A DNA stretch of 64,000 nt from Marvinbryantia formatexigens (GCA_021771035.1 JAETPU010000007.1:71658-135657), one strand, 5' to 3'. Counted from the first letter of the stretch, positions 34,903 through 44,789 are shown. The notes: generated from the letters alone by a model not told the origin. Translations and numbers: made by a program.

Positions 34903-36417
34903 TCAGATTTCCTGCTGCTGAATGATGGCTTTGTTCACCGCGTTGACATAGGCTTTGATACTGGCCTCAATGATGTCCGTGCTCAGCCCGCGCCCGGTGA
35001 TGACCCCATCGCCGGTTTTCAGGCGCACCACCACCTCACCCAGCGCATCCTCGCCCTCCGTGACGGATTGGATGCTGTAATTTTCCAGGGAATACCCTTT
35101 TTTTACAATCCTGTCAATGGCCTTGAAGGCCGCGTCAATGGGTCCGTCCCCTCTGGCCACGTGTTCCTTATCCTCGCCGTTTTCCATCTCAAGGCATACC
35201 ACCGCCGTGGCGGAGATGACGCTGCCGCTGTTTACCACAAAGGTTTTAAGCCGGTAGGCCTCCCGGATGGGGGTGGCTGAGGAGCCCACCAGGGCCTCGA
35301 TGTCCCGGTCGGTGATGGTGCGTTTGCGGTCGGCCAAAAGCTTGAAGCGTTCAAAGACCTCGTCCAGATGCCGGGAGGAGATTTGGTAGCCCATCTCAAA
35401 GAGGCGTTCCTCCAGGGCATGGCGCCCGGAATGCTTGCCCAGAACCATCCGGTTTTGATAGATGCCCACCTCCTCCGGGGATAGGATTTCATAGGTGCTG
35501 CGGTTGTTCATTACCCCATGCTGATGGATCCCCGATTCGTGGGCAAAGGCGTTGGCGCCCACAATGGGCTTGTTGCGGGGAACCGGCACGCCGGTGATGG
35601 TGGAGAGCAGCTTGCTGGTGCGGTAGAGCTGTCTCGTGCGGATATTGGTATCGATATGGTAGGTTTCCCTGCGGGTATGAAGCGCCATGACCACCTCTTC
35701 CAGCGAAGTGTTGCCGGCCCGCTCGCCGATGCCGTTGACGGTGCATTCCGCCTGCAAAGCACCCGCCCGCAGGGCCGCCAGGGTGTTGGCTACGGCACAG
35801 CCCAAATCATTGTGGCAGTGAATGGACAGGGTGACGTTTTGGGGGAGATGCTCCCGCAAATAGGAAACCAGTTCAAAAATCTCCTCCGGAGCGGCATAGC
35901 CTACGGTGTCTGTAATATTCAGGGTGCCCGCCCCCGCCTGGGCGGCAATCTGCAAGGCCTTGAGCAAAAATTCACGGTCGGACCGCGAGGCGTCCTCCGC
36001 GCAGAACTGGACATCCTCACACAGCCCCCGGGCATACCGGACGCTGGACTCGATGCGCTGCAAAACCTCTTGAGGGGACATCCTGAGCTTATATTCCATA
36101 TGGATAGGGCTGGTGGCGATAAACATATGCAGACGGGGGGATGCCGCGTCCCTGAGAGCCTGTGCCGCCCTGTCAATATCCGCCTGAGTTGCGCGGCACA
36201 GGGCCGCTACCTGACAGGTTTTGATCTGGCGGGCAACGGCCTGCACCGCCTCAAAATCCTCCGGGGAGGCCATGGGAAAGCCAGCCTCGATGATATCCAC
36301 GCCCAGCTGCTCCAGCTGGCGGGCCATCTCCAGCTTCTCCTTTAAATTCATGCTGCTCCCTGGGGACTGTTCGCCGTCCCGCAGGGTGGTATCAAAGATT
36401 TTTACTGTCCGGTTCAA
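34903..36417 (-). CDS. leuA: 2-Isopropylmalate synthase
   Basis: First committed step of leucine synthesis: acetyl-CoA plus 2-ketoisovalerate. The 504-residue protein has [71 protein letters not shown], and [13 protein letters not shown]. The C-terminal regulatory domain includes [22 protein letters not shown], so leucine feedback is likely. The start is TTG with a GGGAAGA site. The leader is only about 30 bases long, too short for a T-box or a leucine attenuator. leuCDB are not in the window. Confidence 0.95.
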   Translation of the reverse strand: MNRTVKIFDTTLRDGEQSPGSSMNLKEKLEMARQLEQLGVDIIEAGFPMASPEDFEAVQAVARQIKTCQVAALCRATQADIDRAAQALRDAASPRLHMFIATSPIHMEYKLRMSPQEVLQRIESSVRYARGLCEDVQFCAEDASRSDREFLLKALQIAAQAGAGTLNITDTVGYAAPEEIFELVSYLREHLPQNVTLSIHCHNDLGCAVANTLAALRAGALQAECTVNGIGERAGNTSLEEVVMALHTRRETYHIDTNIRTRQLYRTSKLLSTITGVPVPRNKPIVGANAFAHESGIHQHGVMNNRSTYEILSPEEVGIYQNRMVLGKHSGRHALEERLFEMGYQISSRHLDEVFERFKLLADRKRTITDRDIEALVGSSATPIREAYRLKTFVVNSGSVISATAVVCLEMENGEDKEHVARGDGPIDAAFKAIDRIVKKGYSLENYSIQSVTEGEDALGEVVVRLKTGDGVITGRGLSTDIIEASIKAYVNAVNKAIIQQQEI

Positions 36418-36454
36418 TGTTCTTCCCTCTTCCCAGTGTTACAGTCTTACCTCT

Positions 36455-36482
36455 ATTATATCAAACTCCAAAGAAAAGCCAA
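36455..36482 (-). promoter_or_regulatory. Promoter of the leuA-cimA operon
   Basis: On the - strand TTGGCT (36482-36477) and TATAAT (36460-36455), spacing 16 bases. Confidence 0.75.
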
Positions 36483-36901
36483 CTCGTTTTTTTGCACATC
36501 CCAGGAATTTGTCCCGCCGGATGGGAATTCAGGCTGTGAGAATGGCGTTTTATAATAATAACCTGCAAGAGTATGCGGGGCAGTACCTCCGTTTCCCATG
36601 GGCTCATACAGCGTTAAGAGAGTAATTGGAATCGGCTGTATGGCCTTTGTCAATGTGGAATGCCGCCGCCATGATATTCTCGGTTTCAGGCCCGTTTTCA
36701 GGAACTGCCGTACTCCTCATGGTTTGTGGGGGGATTGTGTGCTGCGCCTGGGAGAATAACGCCGTTGGATTTTATCGGGCAGGCGGCTGTTGCGCATAGG
36801 GAGACGGGGATGATTGCCTGTAGCCGGACAGTTGTCAGCAGCGGGCGCTTTCCTTGTGGGAAGGGCTTTTCCGATATTTTCTGAAAGTGATGCGGCAGCG
36901 G

Positions 36902-36930
36902 TTGAAAGAGGAGGGAAAATCGGGTATAAT
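36902..36930 (+). promoter_or_regulatory. Promoter of the nth transcript with a roughly 270-base leader
   Basis: TTGAAA at 36902-36907 and TATAAT at 36925-36930, spacing 17 bases. The leader to nth at 37207 holds hairpins such as GATGCC/GGCATC near 37170 but no reading frame with a binding site and no recognised riboswitch. Confidence 0.72.
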
Positions 36931-37206
36931 AAAAGCACTATTTTGGTGTATTTTGAGAGGCGCCGGCGAATTCTGCAACAATCAGCGCCAAGTTCATCGG
37001 AAAGCCGCCTGTGAAGCCGGGGCAAGCCCCATCTATGGGCTGACAGGGGATTGGCGCTCCTCCAAAGGCTGTGGAAAGCAGCGTGCGTGCCGCCGGGCTG
37101 CCTGATGGGATAAACCGGGGGAAAAGTGGTTGACCGGATACAAAATGCTCAAATGAAAAGACGCGGCGGATGCCTAGGGCATCGCGTGCAGGGAAGGGGA
37201 ACTATT

Positions 37207-37866
37207 ATGAAACAGTCTGTTCAGGAAAAGGCGATGCTGGCAGTGGAGGCCTTGGAGCGGGAATATCCGGACGCGGTTTGCTCCCTGGAATACCAGGTAC
37301 CCCATGAACTTTTAATCTCCACCAGGCTGGCGGCTCAGTGTACGGATGCGCGGGTCAATATCGTCACCAAGGATCTCTTTGCCAAATACCGCAGCATCGA
37401 GGATTTTGCCAACGCGGATATTGACGAGGTAAAGGCGATTGTCAAGCCCTGCGGCTTTTTTAATACGAAAGCCCGGGACATTGTGAATATGTGTAAAAAA
37501 ATAATGGAGGATTACAACGGCCAGGTTCCGGACTCCATTGAGGAGCTCACCAAGCTGCCCGGTGTGGGGCGCAAAACTGCCAATCTGGTGGTGGGGGATA
37601 TTTTCGGCAAGCCCGCAGTGGTGTGCGACACCCACTGTATCCGGATTACCAATTTGCTGGGGCTTACCACCACCAAGGATCCCGGCAAATGTGAAAAGGA
37701 GCTGCGGCCCATACTGCCGCCTGAGAAATCCAATGATTTCTGCCACCGGCTGGTGCTCCACGGCCGGGCGGTCTGTAAGGCCAGGCGCCCGGACTGCGCC
37801 GGCTGCTGTATGCAGGAGTTCTGCGACTATGCCCTCAGCCGCCTGCAGACAGCCGGGGAAGCCTGA
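37207..37866 (+). CDS. nth: Endonuclease III (DNA glycosylase/AP lyase)
   Basis: Bifunctional base-excision enzyme for oxidised pyrimidines. The 219-residue protein has the helix-hairpin-helix LPGVGRKTANLV with the catalytic lysine, the catalytic aspartate in VCDTHCIR, and the [4Fe-4S] cluster C-x6-C-x2-C-x5-C (in VCKARRPDCAGCCMQEFC). ATG 37207 follows AAGGGGA; the longer open frame to 37126 has no binding site. Confidence 0.95.
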   Translation: MKQSVQEKAMLAVEALEREYPDAVCSLEYQVPHELLISTRLAAQCTDARVNIVTKDLFAKYRSIEDFANADIDEVKAIVKPCGFFNTKARDIVNMCKKIMEDYNGQVPDSIEELTKLPGVGRKTANLVVGDIFGKPAVVCDTHCIRITNLLGLTTTKDPGKCEKELRPILPPEKSNDFCHRLVLHGRAVCKARRPDCAGCCMQEFCDYALSRLQTAGEA

Positions 37867-37890
37867 TTGTGTAGCCCTGTGCTATCAAGG

Positions 37891-37973
37891 AATCGGTTAC
37901 GCGGCAGCCGAAAGGCCGCGGCACCTTTTGTGCAGCAGGATTTCGCCGCAGCAGGTTCGCATACGCAAACCTC
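37891..37973 (-). repeat. Dispersed D-type repeat, copy 1
   Basis: On the - strand it reads GTTTGCG-n-ATGCGAACCTGC near the start, GTGCCGC in the middle and CGTAACCGATT at the end, with a small hairpin before the last block. The same series of blocks occurs at 42491-42562, also on the - strand. Only part of the spacing is conserved. Confidence 0.5.
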
Positions 37974-38127
37974 ATCTGCTGTAAAACCCTCATTTCACAG
38001 AGGCTTTCGGACGTTATGTCCGACTGCTCAATATGGTATACCGTAATCAATTTTACTTCTGTCTATGATAGTTCTGCTGTAACAGGGAGGTAAAATCAAA
38101 TCAGCCTTTGTTTCAATCGCCGCTGCC

Positions 38128-38166
38128 GCCATTCGGTTGTCAAAACCGGATGGCTTTTATTTTTTA
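38128..38166 (+). terminator. Free-standing terminator after nth
   Basis: GCCATTCGGTT pairs with AACCGGATGGC around a short loop, followed by TTTTATTTTTT. It lies 260 bases beyond the nth stop, so either the nth transcript has a long 3' end or an RNA gene precedes it. Confidence 0.85.
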
Positions 38167-38467
38167 AGAGATATCCTCCCGGCATAAAGCGTTGAGGCTC
38201 CGGCTGTTTGAGGCAGGATTTTCCGCAATCCTGATATCAGCCCGCCAGTTCTAGGAGCCCAGCGGCAGCCATACCATTATAAGCGGGGCTGACGGCGCTG
38301 TTTTCATGTATCTCCGGCAAGGCGGCCCGGACGGTTTCAGGTGCGCAGACACAGCGGGCGGGCCTGCGGAAAATGCGAAAATTGGCTGATTGCGCATATT
38401 CTCTCCAATGAGGCCGGGGATTCATAGGGAAAGGTCTGGTAAAAGATACAAAGTTTTCCGTCGAAGC

Positions 38468-38496
38468 TTGACGGTGGGAAGTTCCAATAGTAGAAT
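38468..38496 (+). promoter_or_regulatory. Promoter of serC-serA-DUF1015
   Basis: TTGACG at 38468-38473 and TAGAAT at 38491-38496, spacing 17 bases, ending 49 bases before the serC start. Confidence 0.75.
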
Positions 38497-38545
38497 TGGC
38501 TTTATTATATTATTATGTTAATGTGTAGAAGTGGAGGAGAAGACG

Positions 38546-39628
38546 ATGAGCCGAGTTTACAATTTTTCGGCGGGCCCTGCCGTATTGCCTGAGGACGTCC
38601 TGCGCGAGATGGCGCAGGAGATGATGGATTACCGGGGATGCGGAATGTCCGTAATGGAGATGTCCCATCGTTCCAAGGAGTTTGAAACGATCCTGGAACA
38701 GGCGAAAGCGGATCTGCGGGAGCTGTTGGGAATCCCCGAAAACTACGAGGTGCTCTTTATTCAGGGCGGCGCGCATCTGCAGTTCGCAATGGTGCCCATG
38801 AACCTGATGAAGAACCGGGTTGCCGACTATATCGTCACCGGGCAGTGGGCCAAGAAGGCCCTGAGCGAGGCAAAGCTGTATGGAACCGCCAATAAAATCG
38901 CCACCTCTGAGGATGAGACCTTCTCCTACATCCCGGACTGTTCGGATTTACCCATCAGTGAGAACGCGGACTATGTGCACATCTGTGAAAACAACACCAT
39001 CTACGGGACCAAATTCCACACCCTGCCCAACACCAAAGGCAAGCCCCTGGTGGCGGACGTATCCTCCTGCTTTCTCTCGGAGCCCATGGATGTGAGCCGG
39101 TATGGGCTTATCTACGGCGGCGTGCAGAAAAATATCGGGCCGGCGGGTATGGCCATTGTGATTATCCGAAAGGATTTGATTTCCGAGGAGACCCTGGAGG
39201 GTACTCCTACCTATCTGAAGTACAAAATCCATGCGGATGCGGGCAGCCTTTACAATACCCCCAACTGCTACTGCATCTATGCCTGCGGCAAGGTGTTTGA
39301 GTGGCTCAAGCGCATGGGCGGGCTGAGCGCTATGAAAAAAATCAATGAGGAAAAGGCCGCTGTACTGTATGACTTTTTGGATCACAGCAAGCTGTTTCAT
39401 GGAACCGTCCGCAAAGAGGATCGTTCCCTGATGAATGTGCCGTTTGTGACAGGAAGTAAGGAACTGGACGGCCGTTTTGTGGAGGAGGCGAAGCTCGCAG
39501 GGCTCCAGAACCTCAAGGGGCACCGCAGTGTGGGCGGAATGCGGGCCAGCATCTATAACGCCATGCCTATCCAGGGAGTGAAGGCGCTGGTCGCCTTCAT
39601 GGAAAAATTTGAAAAGGAGAACGGCTGA
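38546..39628 (+). CDS. serC: Phosphoserine aminotransferase
   Basis: PLP enzyme converting 3-phosphohydroxypyruvate to phosphoserine. The 360-residue protein has NFSAGPAVLPEDVL at the start, MEMSHRSKEF, FIQGGAHLQF, and the PLP lysine in YGGVQKNIGPAG (K195). The C-terminal GHRSVGGMRASIYNAMP is characteristic of SerC. ATG 38546 follows GGAGGAGA. It is first in a three-gene operon, with serA one base after its stop. Confidence 0.96.
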   Translation: MSRVYNFSAGPAVLPEDVLREMAQEMMDYRGCGMSVMEMSHRSKEFETILEQAKADLRELLGIPENYEVLFIQGGAHLQFAMVPMNLMKNRVADYIVTGQWAKKALSEAKLYGTANKIATSEDETFSYIPDCSDLPISENADYVHICENNTIYGTKFHTLPNTKGKPLVADVSSCFLSEPMDVSRYGLIYGGVQKNIGPAGMAIVIIRKDLISEETLEGTPTYLKYKIHADAGSLYNTPNCYCIYACGKVFEWLKRMGGLSAMKKINEEKAAVLYDFLDHSKLFHGTVRKEDRSLMNVPFVTGSKELDGRFVEEAKLAGLQNLKGHRSVGGMRASIYNAMPIQGVKALVAFMEKFEKENG

Positions 39629-39629
39629 A

Positions 39630-40805
39630 ATGTATCAGTATCATTGCCTGAACCCCATTGCCGCCTGCGGCCTGGAACAATTTACCCCGGACTACACCAG
39701 CGTTTCCGCACCCCAGCAGGCCCAGGCTATCCTGGTGAGAAGCGCCAGTATGCACGAGCTCCCTCTTTCTGAAACCGTTTTGGCGGTGGCGAGAGCGGGC
39801 GCCGGCGTCAACAATATCCCTTTGCAGGACTATGCCGCCCAGGGAATCGTGGTATTCAATACCCCTGGCGCCAACGCAAACGGCGTCAAGGAGCTGGTGC
39901 TGGCAGGCCTGTTTCTAGCCTCGCGGGATATTATCGGCGGAGTCAACTGGGTGCAGTCCCAGCGGGAGCATGAGGATATTGCCAAGCTGGCGGAAGCACA
40001 GAAAAAGCAGTTTGCGGGCCAGGAAATCCAGGGGAAAAAGCTGGGAGTCATCGGCCTGGGCGCCATCGGTGTGCAGGTGGCCAACGCCGCGGCCCATCTG
40101 GGCATGGAAGTGCTGGGCTACGACCCCTATATCTCCGTGGACGCGGCCTGGAATCTCTCCAGAAGCATCCGGCGCATCACCAATGTGGCGGATCTCTATG
40201 AGGAGTGCGATTATATCACCATTCATGTGCCTCTTTTGGATTCCACGAAGCGGATGATCGACAAAACCGCCATTGCCAGGATGAAGGACGGCGTGGTGGT
40301 GCTCAACTTCGCCAGGGATCTGCTGGTGGACGAGGAGGACATGGTGCTCGCCCTGCAAAAGGGCAAGGTGGCGCGGTATGTGACAGATTTTCCAACGCCT
40401 GCCACCGCGGGAGCCAAAGGCGCCATTGTCATTCCCCATCTGGGGGCCTCCACGCAGGAATCGGAGGATAACTGCGCGAAAATGGCGGTCAAACAGCTGC
40501 GGGACTATCTGGAAAACGGGAATATCAAAAATTCCGTCAACTTCCCCAACTGCGATATGGGGATTTCCAGCTACCCTGCCCGGGTGACCATTGCCCACAA
40601 GAATGTAAAAAATATGATAGGCGCCTTTACCTCGGTTTTCTCTGAGGAAGCGCATAACATCGGGAATATGATCAATAAAAGCCGGGGCGAATATGCCTAT
40701 TCCATGTTTGATCTGGAGTCCCCGGTGAGCGGCCAGCTGCTCGAGAAGCTGCGGGCGGTAGACGGCGTTTTAAAGGTAAGGGTGATCGGGCATGGTGACG
40801 CTTAA
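39630..40805 (+). CDS. serA: D-3-phosphoglycerate dehydrogenase
   Basis: First step of serine synthesis, NAD-dependent oxidation of 3-phosphoglycerate. The 391-residue protein has the substrate half (VARAGAGVNNIP, VFNTPGANANGVKELVLAGL), the Rossmann motif GLGAIGVQVANAAAHLGMEVLGYDP, the catalytic NFARD arginine region and IPHLGAST. A C-terminal ACT domain follows (about 318-391), suggesting serine feedback. ATG 39630 is one base after the serC stop with AAAGGAGA inside serC. Its end overlaps the DUF1015 start by 14 bp. Confidence 0.95.
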   Translation: MYQYHCLNPIAACGLEQFTPDYTSVSAPQQAQAILVRSASMHELPLSETVLAVARAGAGVNNIPLQDYAAQGIVVFNTPGANANGVKELVLAGLFLASRDIIGGVNWVQSQREHEDIAKLAEAQKKQFAGQEIQGKKLGVIGLGAIGVQVANAAAHLGMEVLGYDPYISVDAAWNLSRSIRRITNVADLYEECDYITIHVPLLDSTKRMIDKTAIARMKDGVVVLNFARDLLVDEEDMVLALQKGKVARYVTDFPTPATAGAKGAIVIPHLGASTQESEDNCAKMAVKQLRDYLENGNIKNSVNFPNCDMGISSYPARVTIAHKNVKNMIGAFTSVFSEEAHNIGNMINKSRGEYAYSMFDLESPVSGQLLEKLRAVDGVLKVRVIGHGDA

Positions 40806-42030
40806 GCCCTTTCGGGCCATCCGGCCTAGGGAGCAGCTGGCTTCCCGGGTAGCGGCGCTCCCCTATGATGTCTGCAGCCGCAGCGAGGCAAAGGCGGAAG
40901 TGCAGCGGGAACCGCTGTCCTTTTTACAGGTGGACCGCGCGGAAACCACGCTTCCGGATAGTGTGGGCACTTATGACAGCCGGGTTTATGAGCGGGCCGG
41001 GGAACTCCTGTGGAGGATGGTGGAGGAGGGCGTTTTGGTCCGGGATCAAACGGATGCCTTGTATCTGTATGAGCTGACCATGGATTCCAGGGTTCAGACG
41101 GGATTGGTGGGCCTTGCCAGCATCGACGACTATCTGGGCGGCGTGATCCGGGAGCATGAAAAGACCCGTGCGGACAAGGAGGAGGACAGGGTGCGCCATG
41201 TGAGCGCCTGCCATGCCCAGACGGGACCCATTTTTCTAGCCTATCGCCGGGCTGCCGCGGTGGGTGCGGTGGCCGCCCAGCAGAAAAAGAATCCCCCCAT
41301 CTTTGATTTTCTCGCGCCTGACGGCGTGCGCCACCGGGGCTGGAAAATCAGCGGAGAGGAGCCCATTCGGCTGCTGACACGGGCCTTTGCCGATTTGCCG
41401 GAGGCCTATATTGCCGACGGGCACCACCGGGCCGCCTCCGCAGTGCGGGTTGGGCTGCAAAAGCGCCGGGAACTCCCGGCTTATACAGGCGCGGAGGAGT
41501 TTAACTATTTTCTGTCCGTTTTTTTCCCGGATGAGGAGCTCCGCATCCGGGACTATAACCGGGTGGTGCGGGACTTAAACGGCTGTTCTCAGGCGGATTT
41601 TTTAAATCGCGTGCGGGAAAACTTTTGGGTGGAGGAGCTGCCCTGCGCCGCGCATCCCAGCACTAAAGGCTCCTTTTCCATGTTTTTGGGCGGCCGCTGG
41701 TATTCGCTGCGAGTCAAACAGCCGCCTGTGCCGGGGGATCCTGTGGCGTCCCTGGATGTCTCTGTCCTGCAGGAAAAACTGCTTTGCCCTGTTTTGGGGA
41801 TAGAGGATCCGAAAACCGATGATCGCATTGATTTTGTGGGCGGCATTCGGGGGCTCGAAGAGCTGGAGCGGCGGGTGAACACGGATATGAAGGTGGCCTT
41901 CGCCCTGGTTCCCACCTCTATCCAGGAGCTCTTTGCCGTGGCGGACGCGGGGCTGCTGATGCCCCCAAAATCCACATGGTTTGAGCCGAAGCTGAGAAGC
42001 GGGCTCTTTATCCATGAAATTGAAGAGTGA
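40792..42030 (+). CDS. DUF1015 family protein in the serine operon
   Basis: The 412-residue protein matches DUF1015 over its length: FRAIRPREQLASRVAALPYDV at the start, YLYELTM, an EHEKTRADKEEDRV segment and the conserved YIADGHHRAASAV (DGHHR at 209-213). Its start lies inside serA, so the two are coupled. DGHHR recalls the active-site loop of ParB/SerK-like free serine kinases, and no serB is present in the window. A role at the serine/phosphoserine step is therefore an inference from motif and context. The family's function is otherwise not known to me. Confidence 0.88.
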   Translation: MVTLKPFRAIRPREQLASRVAALPYDVCSRSEAKAEVQREPLSFLQVDRAETTLPDSVGTYDSRVYERAGELLWRMVEEGVLVRDQTDALYLYELTMDSRVQTGLVGLASIDDYLGGVIREHEKTRADKEEDRVRHVSACHAQTGPIFLAYRRAAAVGAVAAQQKKNPPIFDFLAPDGVRHRGWKISGEEPIRLLTRAFADLPEAYIADGHHRAASAVRVGLQKRRELPAYTGAEEFNYFLSVFFPDEELRIRDYNRVVRDLNGCSQADFLNRVRENFWVEELPCAAHPSTKGSFSMFLGGRWYSLRVKQPPVPGDPVASLDVSVLQEKLLCPVLGIEDPKTDDRIDFVGGIRGLEELERRVNTDMKVAFALVPTSIQELFAVADAGLLMPPKSTWFEPKLRSGLFIHEIEE

Positions 42031-42099
42031 GAAGAAAGATACATAGGCTGCGGTTCTGCGCTGGCCAAGTTAGGATATGGTTCCTTCAGCCTGAACGGA

Positions 42100-42141
42100 G
42101 AAAGCGCCGGATGTGGAATTTCCACGGTCCGGTGCTTTTTA
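42100..42141 (+). terminator. Terminator of the serine operon
   Basis: AAGCGCCGGA pairs with TCCGGTGCTT around an inner GTGGAA/TTCCAC stem, followed by five T. Confidence 0.88.
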
Positions 42142-42490
42142 TATTATGGACATTTCCGGTAACCATAATAACGACCCCTGGTTTTATGGGCGCCAGGAGC
42201 GTTTGGCAAACAGGGAACGAAACCTGTCATAGAGCGGATGAAACGGTGCGCCCCGGGTCCTGTTTTGTGGCCTCAAAAATTCCAATGGAAAGCCCGGAAA
42301 AGAAACACAGCGGTTTTTCAGGCCATAGGGCGCCGGCTTTGTTCGGCTTATGTGGCAGCAGAGCCCCAGAGCTTCGGTTTTATGCGGTACAGCCGAAACC
42401 CGGCTGGGAAGGAAGGGCTTCTCGAACAAATCGGATTATAGTTTTAGGATTGGCTACACGGAGCATGGAACCGGTGTTTTTTCTACAACC
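42142..42490. other. Intergenic stretch, no gene recognised
   Basis: Only short frames without binding sites or motifs. Confidence 0.45.
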
Positions 42491-42562
42491 AATCGGTTAC
42501 GTATCGGGCTAACCCGTTGTGCGGCACAATATGCTGCGGCAGATTCGCATCCGCAAACTTCG
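42491..42562 (-). repeat. Dispersed D-type repeat, copy 2
   Basis: Shares the blocks GTTTGCG-n-ATGCGAATCTGC, GTGCCGC and CGTAACCGATT with the copy at 37891-37973. A GCAAAC/GTTTGC hairpin adjoins it, out to about 42570. The following 350 bases hold no gene. Confidence 0.5.
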
Positions 42563-42919
42563 TTTGCGGATAAATCTCCATTCCGTGGGGTTCGTCAAAC
42601 TTGAGGCCCAGCTGTGCGGTAAGCTGCTACTTATCGGCCACGATGCGGCAAGGACTCACATTGGCCCGCATAGCAGGGAACGATTCAAACTCTCTTTGAG
42701 CCGGCCAATTTTGCTACAGCAAAAACGTGCGGTGTCAAATGCCGATTGAACGTTACGTGATAAAAATTCAAATTTTTTCAGAATTTCACAAACGCATTAT
42801 CAGGTATATTCTTTTTTGCGGCGGTCAAACTAGTAATGAAATCCGGTGTCCAACCGGTGAGGATACCGGAGAAGTTAGAAAAATTTCAATTTTCACCGGA
42901 GAAAAGGTGGCTAAGAATC

Positions 42920-43096
42920 ATGGCTAAGAATCAGAAAAACCAGAACAATAAGAATGAATCCATCCTCAACAGCACTTCGGATATTCTCAACCAGAGAAAC
43001 CAGGAGGAGAATTCCAACCAGAACAACCAGTCTTCTCAGAACCGCAAAAACAACAATGCCCAGCAGAAAAAGCGCAACCAGAATTACGAGGGCTAG
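42920..43096 (+). CDS. Asn/Gln/Lys-rich 58-residue protein
   Basis: Starts at ATG 42920 with AAAGGTGG nine bases upstream. The product begins MAKNQKNQNNKNESILNS and is almost wholly Asn, Gln, Ser, Lys and Glu, ending KKRNQNYEG; no hydrophobic core. The composition recalls small acid-soluble spore proteins of the gamma/minor type, but no signature is present, so this is only an analogy. It is followed by a strong terminator. It may be a spore or DNA-associated filler protein. Confidence 0.72.
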   Translation: MAKNQKNQNNKNESILNSTSDILNQRNQEENSNQNNQSSQNRKNNNAQQKKRNQNYEG

Positions 43097-43113
43097 TGTT
43101 TTAGGAAAAACCG

Positions 43114-43150
43114 CAAAAAAACAGCCGGAATTCATTTCCGGCTGTTTTTT
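43114..43150 (+). terminator. Terminator of the Asn/Gln-rich gene
   Basis: AAAAAACAGCCGGAA pairs with TTCCGGCTGTTTTTT around a 4-base loop. Confidence 0.93.
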
Positions 43151-43436
43151 ACATATGACTGTTTTGAAACAGAATCAGCGGCTGTGCCATAGAGGCGAAA
43201 CGGTGTTCTCATGCTGTACCAGGTGAAGGTGAGCCGCCGGCTATCCTCCTGGGACAACTGGCGTGATTACTGCAATCGGCAGACTAATTTTACATTTTAT
43301 AGGACAGACGGCATCATTTGGGGCAGATTCAGCTCCTCTTTAGAGGCCCGGCCGCTTTTTTTGATACTGCCGGGCAACCCCTAAAAGAAATCCCGGGCCC
43401 GCCGTACGGGGCGCAGGCGGGTATACATCCCAGCTG
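43151..43436. other. Intergenic stretch, no gene recognised
   Basis: Nothing beyond weak short frames. No clear terminator for the converging - strand gene was seen. Confidence 0.45.
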
Positions 43437-44789
43437 TTATTCGCCGTCAGAAGCCTGAGGCGCTTCTTCGTCCCGTTTTGGCAGCACTGCCGCCCTCACA
43501 GTGCCAACCCTGCGTTCCTCCATATCCAGCACCTGCAGCGCAAGATTGCCAAGGCGCACCAGGGGATGCTCCTGCGGGTTGGGGAAGTGGCCCAGCTGTT
43601 CGATAATGTAGCCGCCGATGGTGTCGTAATCACTGTCCTCTTCCATTTTGATATCGAAATAGCGTTCGATTTCCTTCATGGAGGTGGCACCGTCGATCCG
43701 GTATTCCCGTTCAGAGACCTTCTGGATCTCCTCAGGCTCATTGTCGTATTCGTCCTGCATATCGCCTACAATGGATTCCAACAGATCCTCCATGGTGACC
43801 AGCCCGGCGGTTCCGCCGTATTCGTCTACCACCACAGCCATCTGAATCCGTTTGGATTTCAGGGTTCTGAAAACTTCCCGGCAGGGGCTTGCCTCCGGTA
43901 CATACAGGGCATTGCGAAGAAAATTCTCAATTTGAAATTGATCGCCGCCTTGTCCGGAGGAGAGGACCCGCAGCAGATCCTTGACATAGAGAATGCCCAC
44001 AATATCGTCGATATCCTCCCGGTACACCGGGATACGGGAATATCCCTCCCGCAGGGCCAGCTCCACAATGGCCTGAAGCGGTGTCTTTTCCTCGATGGAA
44101 ACCATATCGGTGCGGTGGGTCATCACTTCGCCTACAGTGGAATCGTCGAATTCGAAGATGTTGTTGATCATCTTCTTTTCGTCCTCGTCGATAGCGCCGC
44201 TTTCGTTGCCGACATCCACCATCATGCGGATTTCCTCTTCGGTGACCTCCTCCGGTTCATCCTGGCTGCGGATTCCGAACAGGCGCAGGATTGAGTTAGT
44301 GCTCCAGGACAAAAAGGCCACAAAGGGCTTTTCAAACCGGTAAATCCAGTTGAGAGGCCTGGCGATGGCAAAGGAAATCTTCTCATACCGGCTCATGGCG
44401 ATGCGCTTTGGAATCAGTTCGCCGAACACCAGGGTGAAAAAGGACAGGATAATGGTGATGAGCACCAGGGATACGCCGCGGATGATGGCTGGGGAAACCG
44501 GGACTCCCCGCAAGAGATAGACCAGGTATTCCGCAAAGGTATCCGCCGCCACAGCGGAGGCCAGAAGCCCCGACAGGGTGACACCCACCTGGATGGTGGC
44601 TAAAAATTTGGAAGGATCCCGCAGCATCCCCTCCAGAATACGGGCGGTGCGGTTGCCCTCCTGGGCCATGCGTTTGATTTTGTTGTCGTTGAGGGATACG
44701 ACTGCAAGCTCGCTCATGGCAAAAAATGCGTTGATTCCAATGAGCACAAGCAGTAAGAGCAGGTATCCCCATAGGTTGCCGTCCGGCAT
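43437..44789 (-). CDS. Hemolysin/CorC-type CNNM membrane protein with CBS pair
   Basis: The 450-residue protein has an N-terminal DUF21/CNNM transmembrane domain (about 10-190; INAFFAMSELAVVSLNDNKIKRMAQEG, FGELIPKRIAMSRYEK). A tandem CBS pair follows (about 205-330; VMTHRTDMVSIEEKTPL, RIPVYREDIDDIVGILYVKDLL, MAVVVDEYGGTAGLVTMEDLLESIVGDMQDEYD), and then a CorC/HlyC transporter-associated domain. Relatives such as YhdP/MpfA act in Mg2+ efflux. ATG 44789 follows AAAGGAGA; the longer frame to 44870 covers the promoter. Confidence 0.93.
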   Translation of the reverse strand: MPDGNLWGYLLLLLVLIGINAFFAMSELAVVSLNDNKIKRMAQEGNRTARILEGMLRDPSKFLATIQVGVTLSGLLASAVAADTFAEYLVYLLRGVPVSPAIIRGVSLVLITIILSFFTLVFGELIPKRIAMSRYEKISFAIARPLNWIYRFEKPFVAFLSWSTNSILRLFGIRSQDEPEEVTEEEIRMMVDVGNESGAIDEDEKKMINNIFEFDDSTVGEVMTHRTDMVSIEEKTPLQAIVELALREGYSRIPVYREDIDDIVGILYVKDLLRVLSSGQGGDQFQIENFLRNALYVPEASPCREVFRTLKSKRIQMAVVVDEYGGTAGLVTMEDLLESIVGDMQDEYDNEPEEIQKVSEREYRIDGATSMKEIERYFDIKMEEDSDYDTIGGYIIEQLGHFPNPQEHPLVRLGNLALQVLDMEERRVGTVRAAVLPKRDEEAPQASDGE

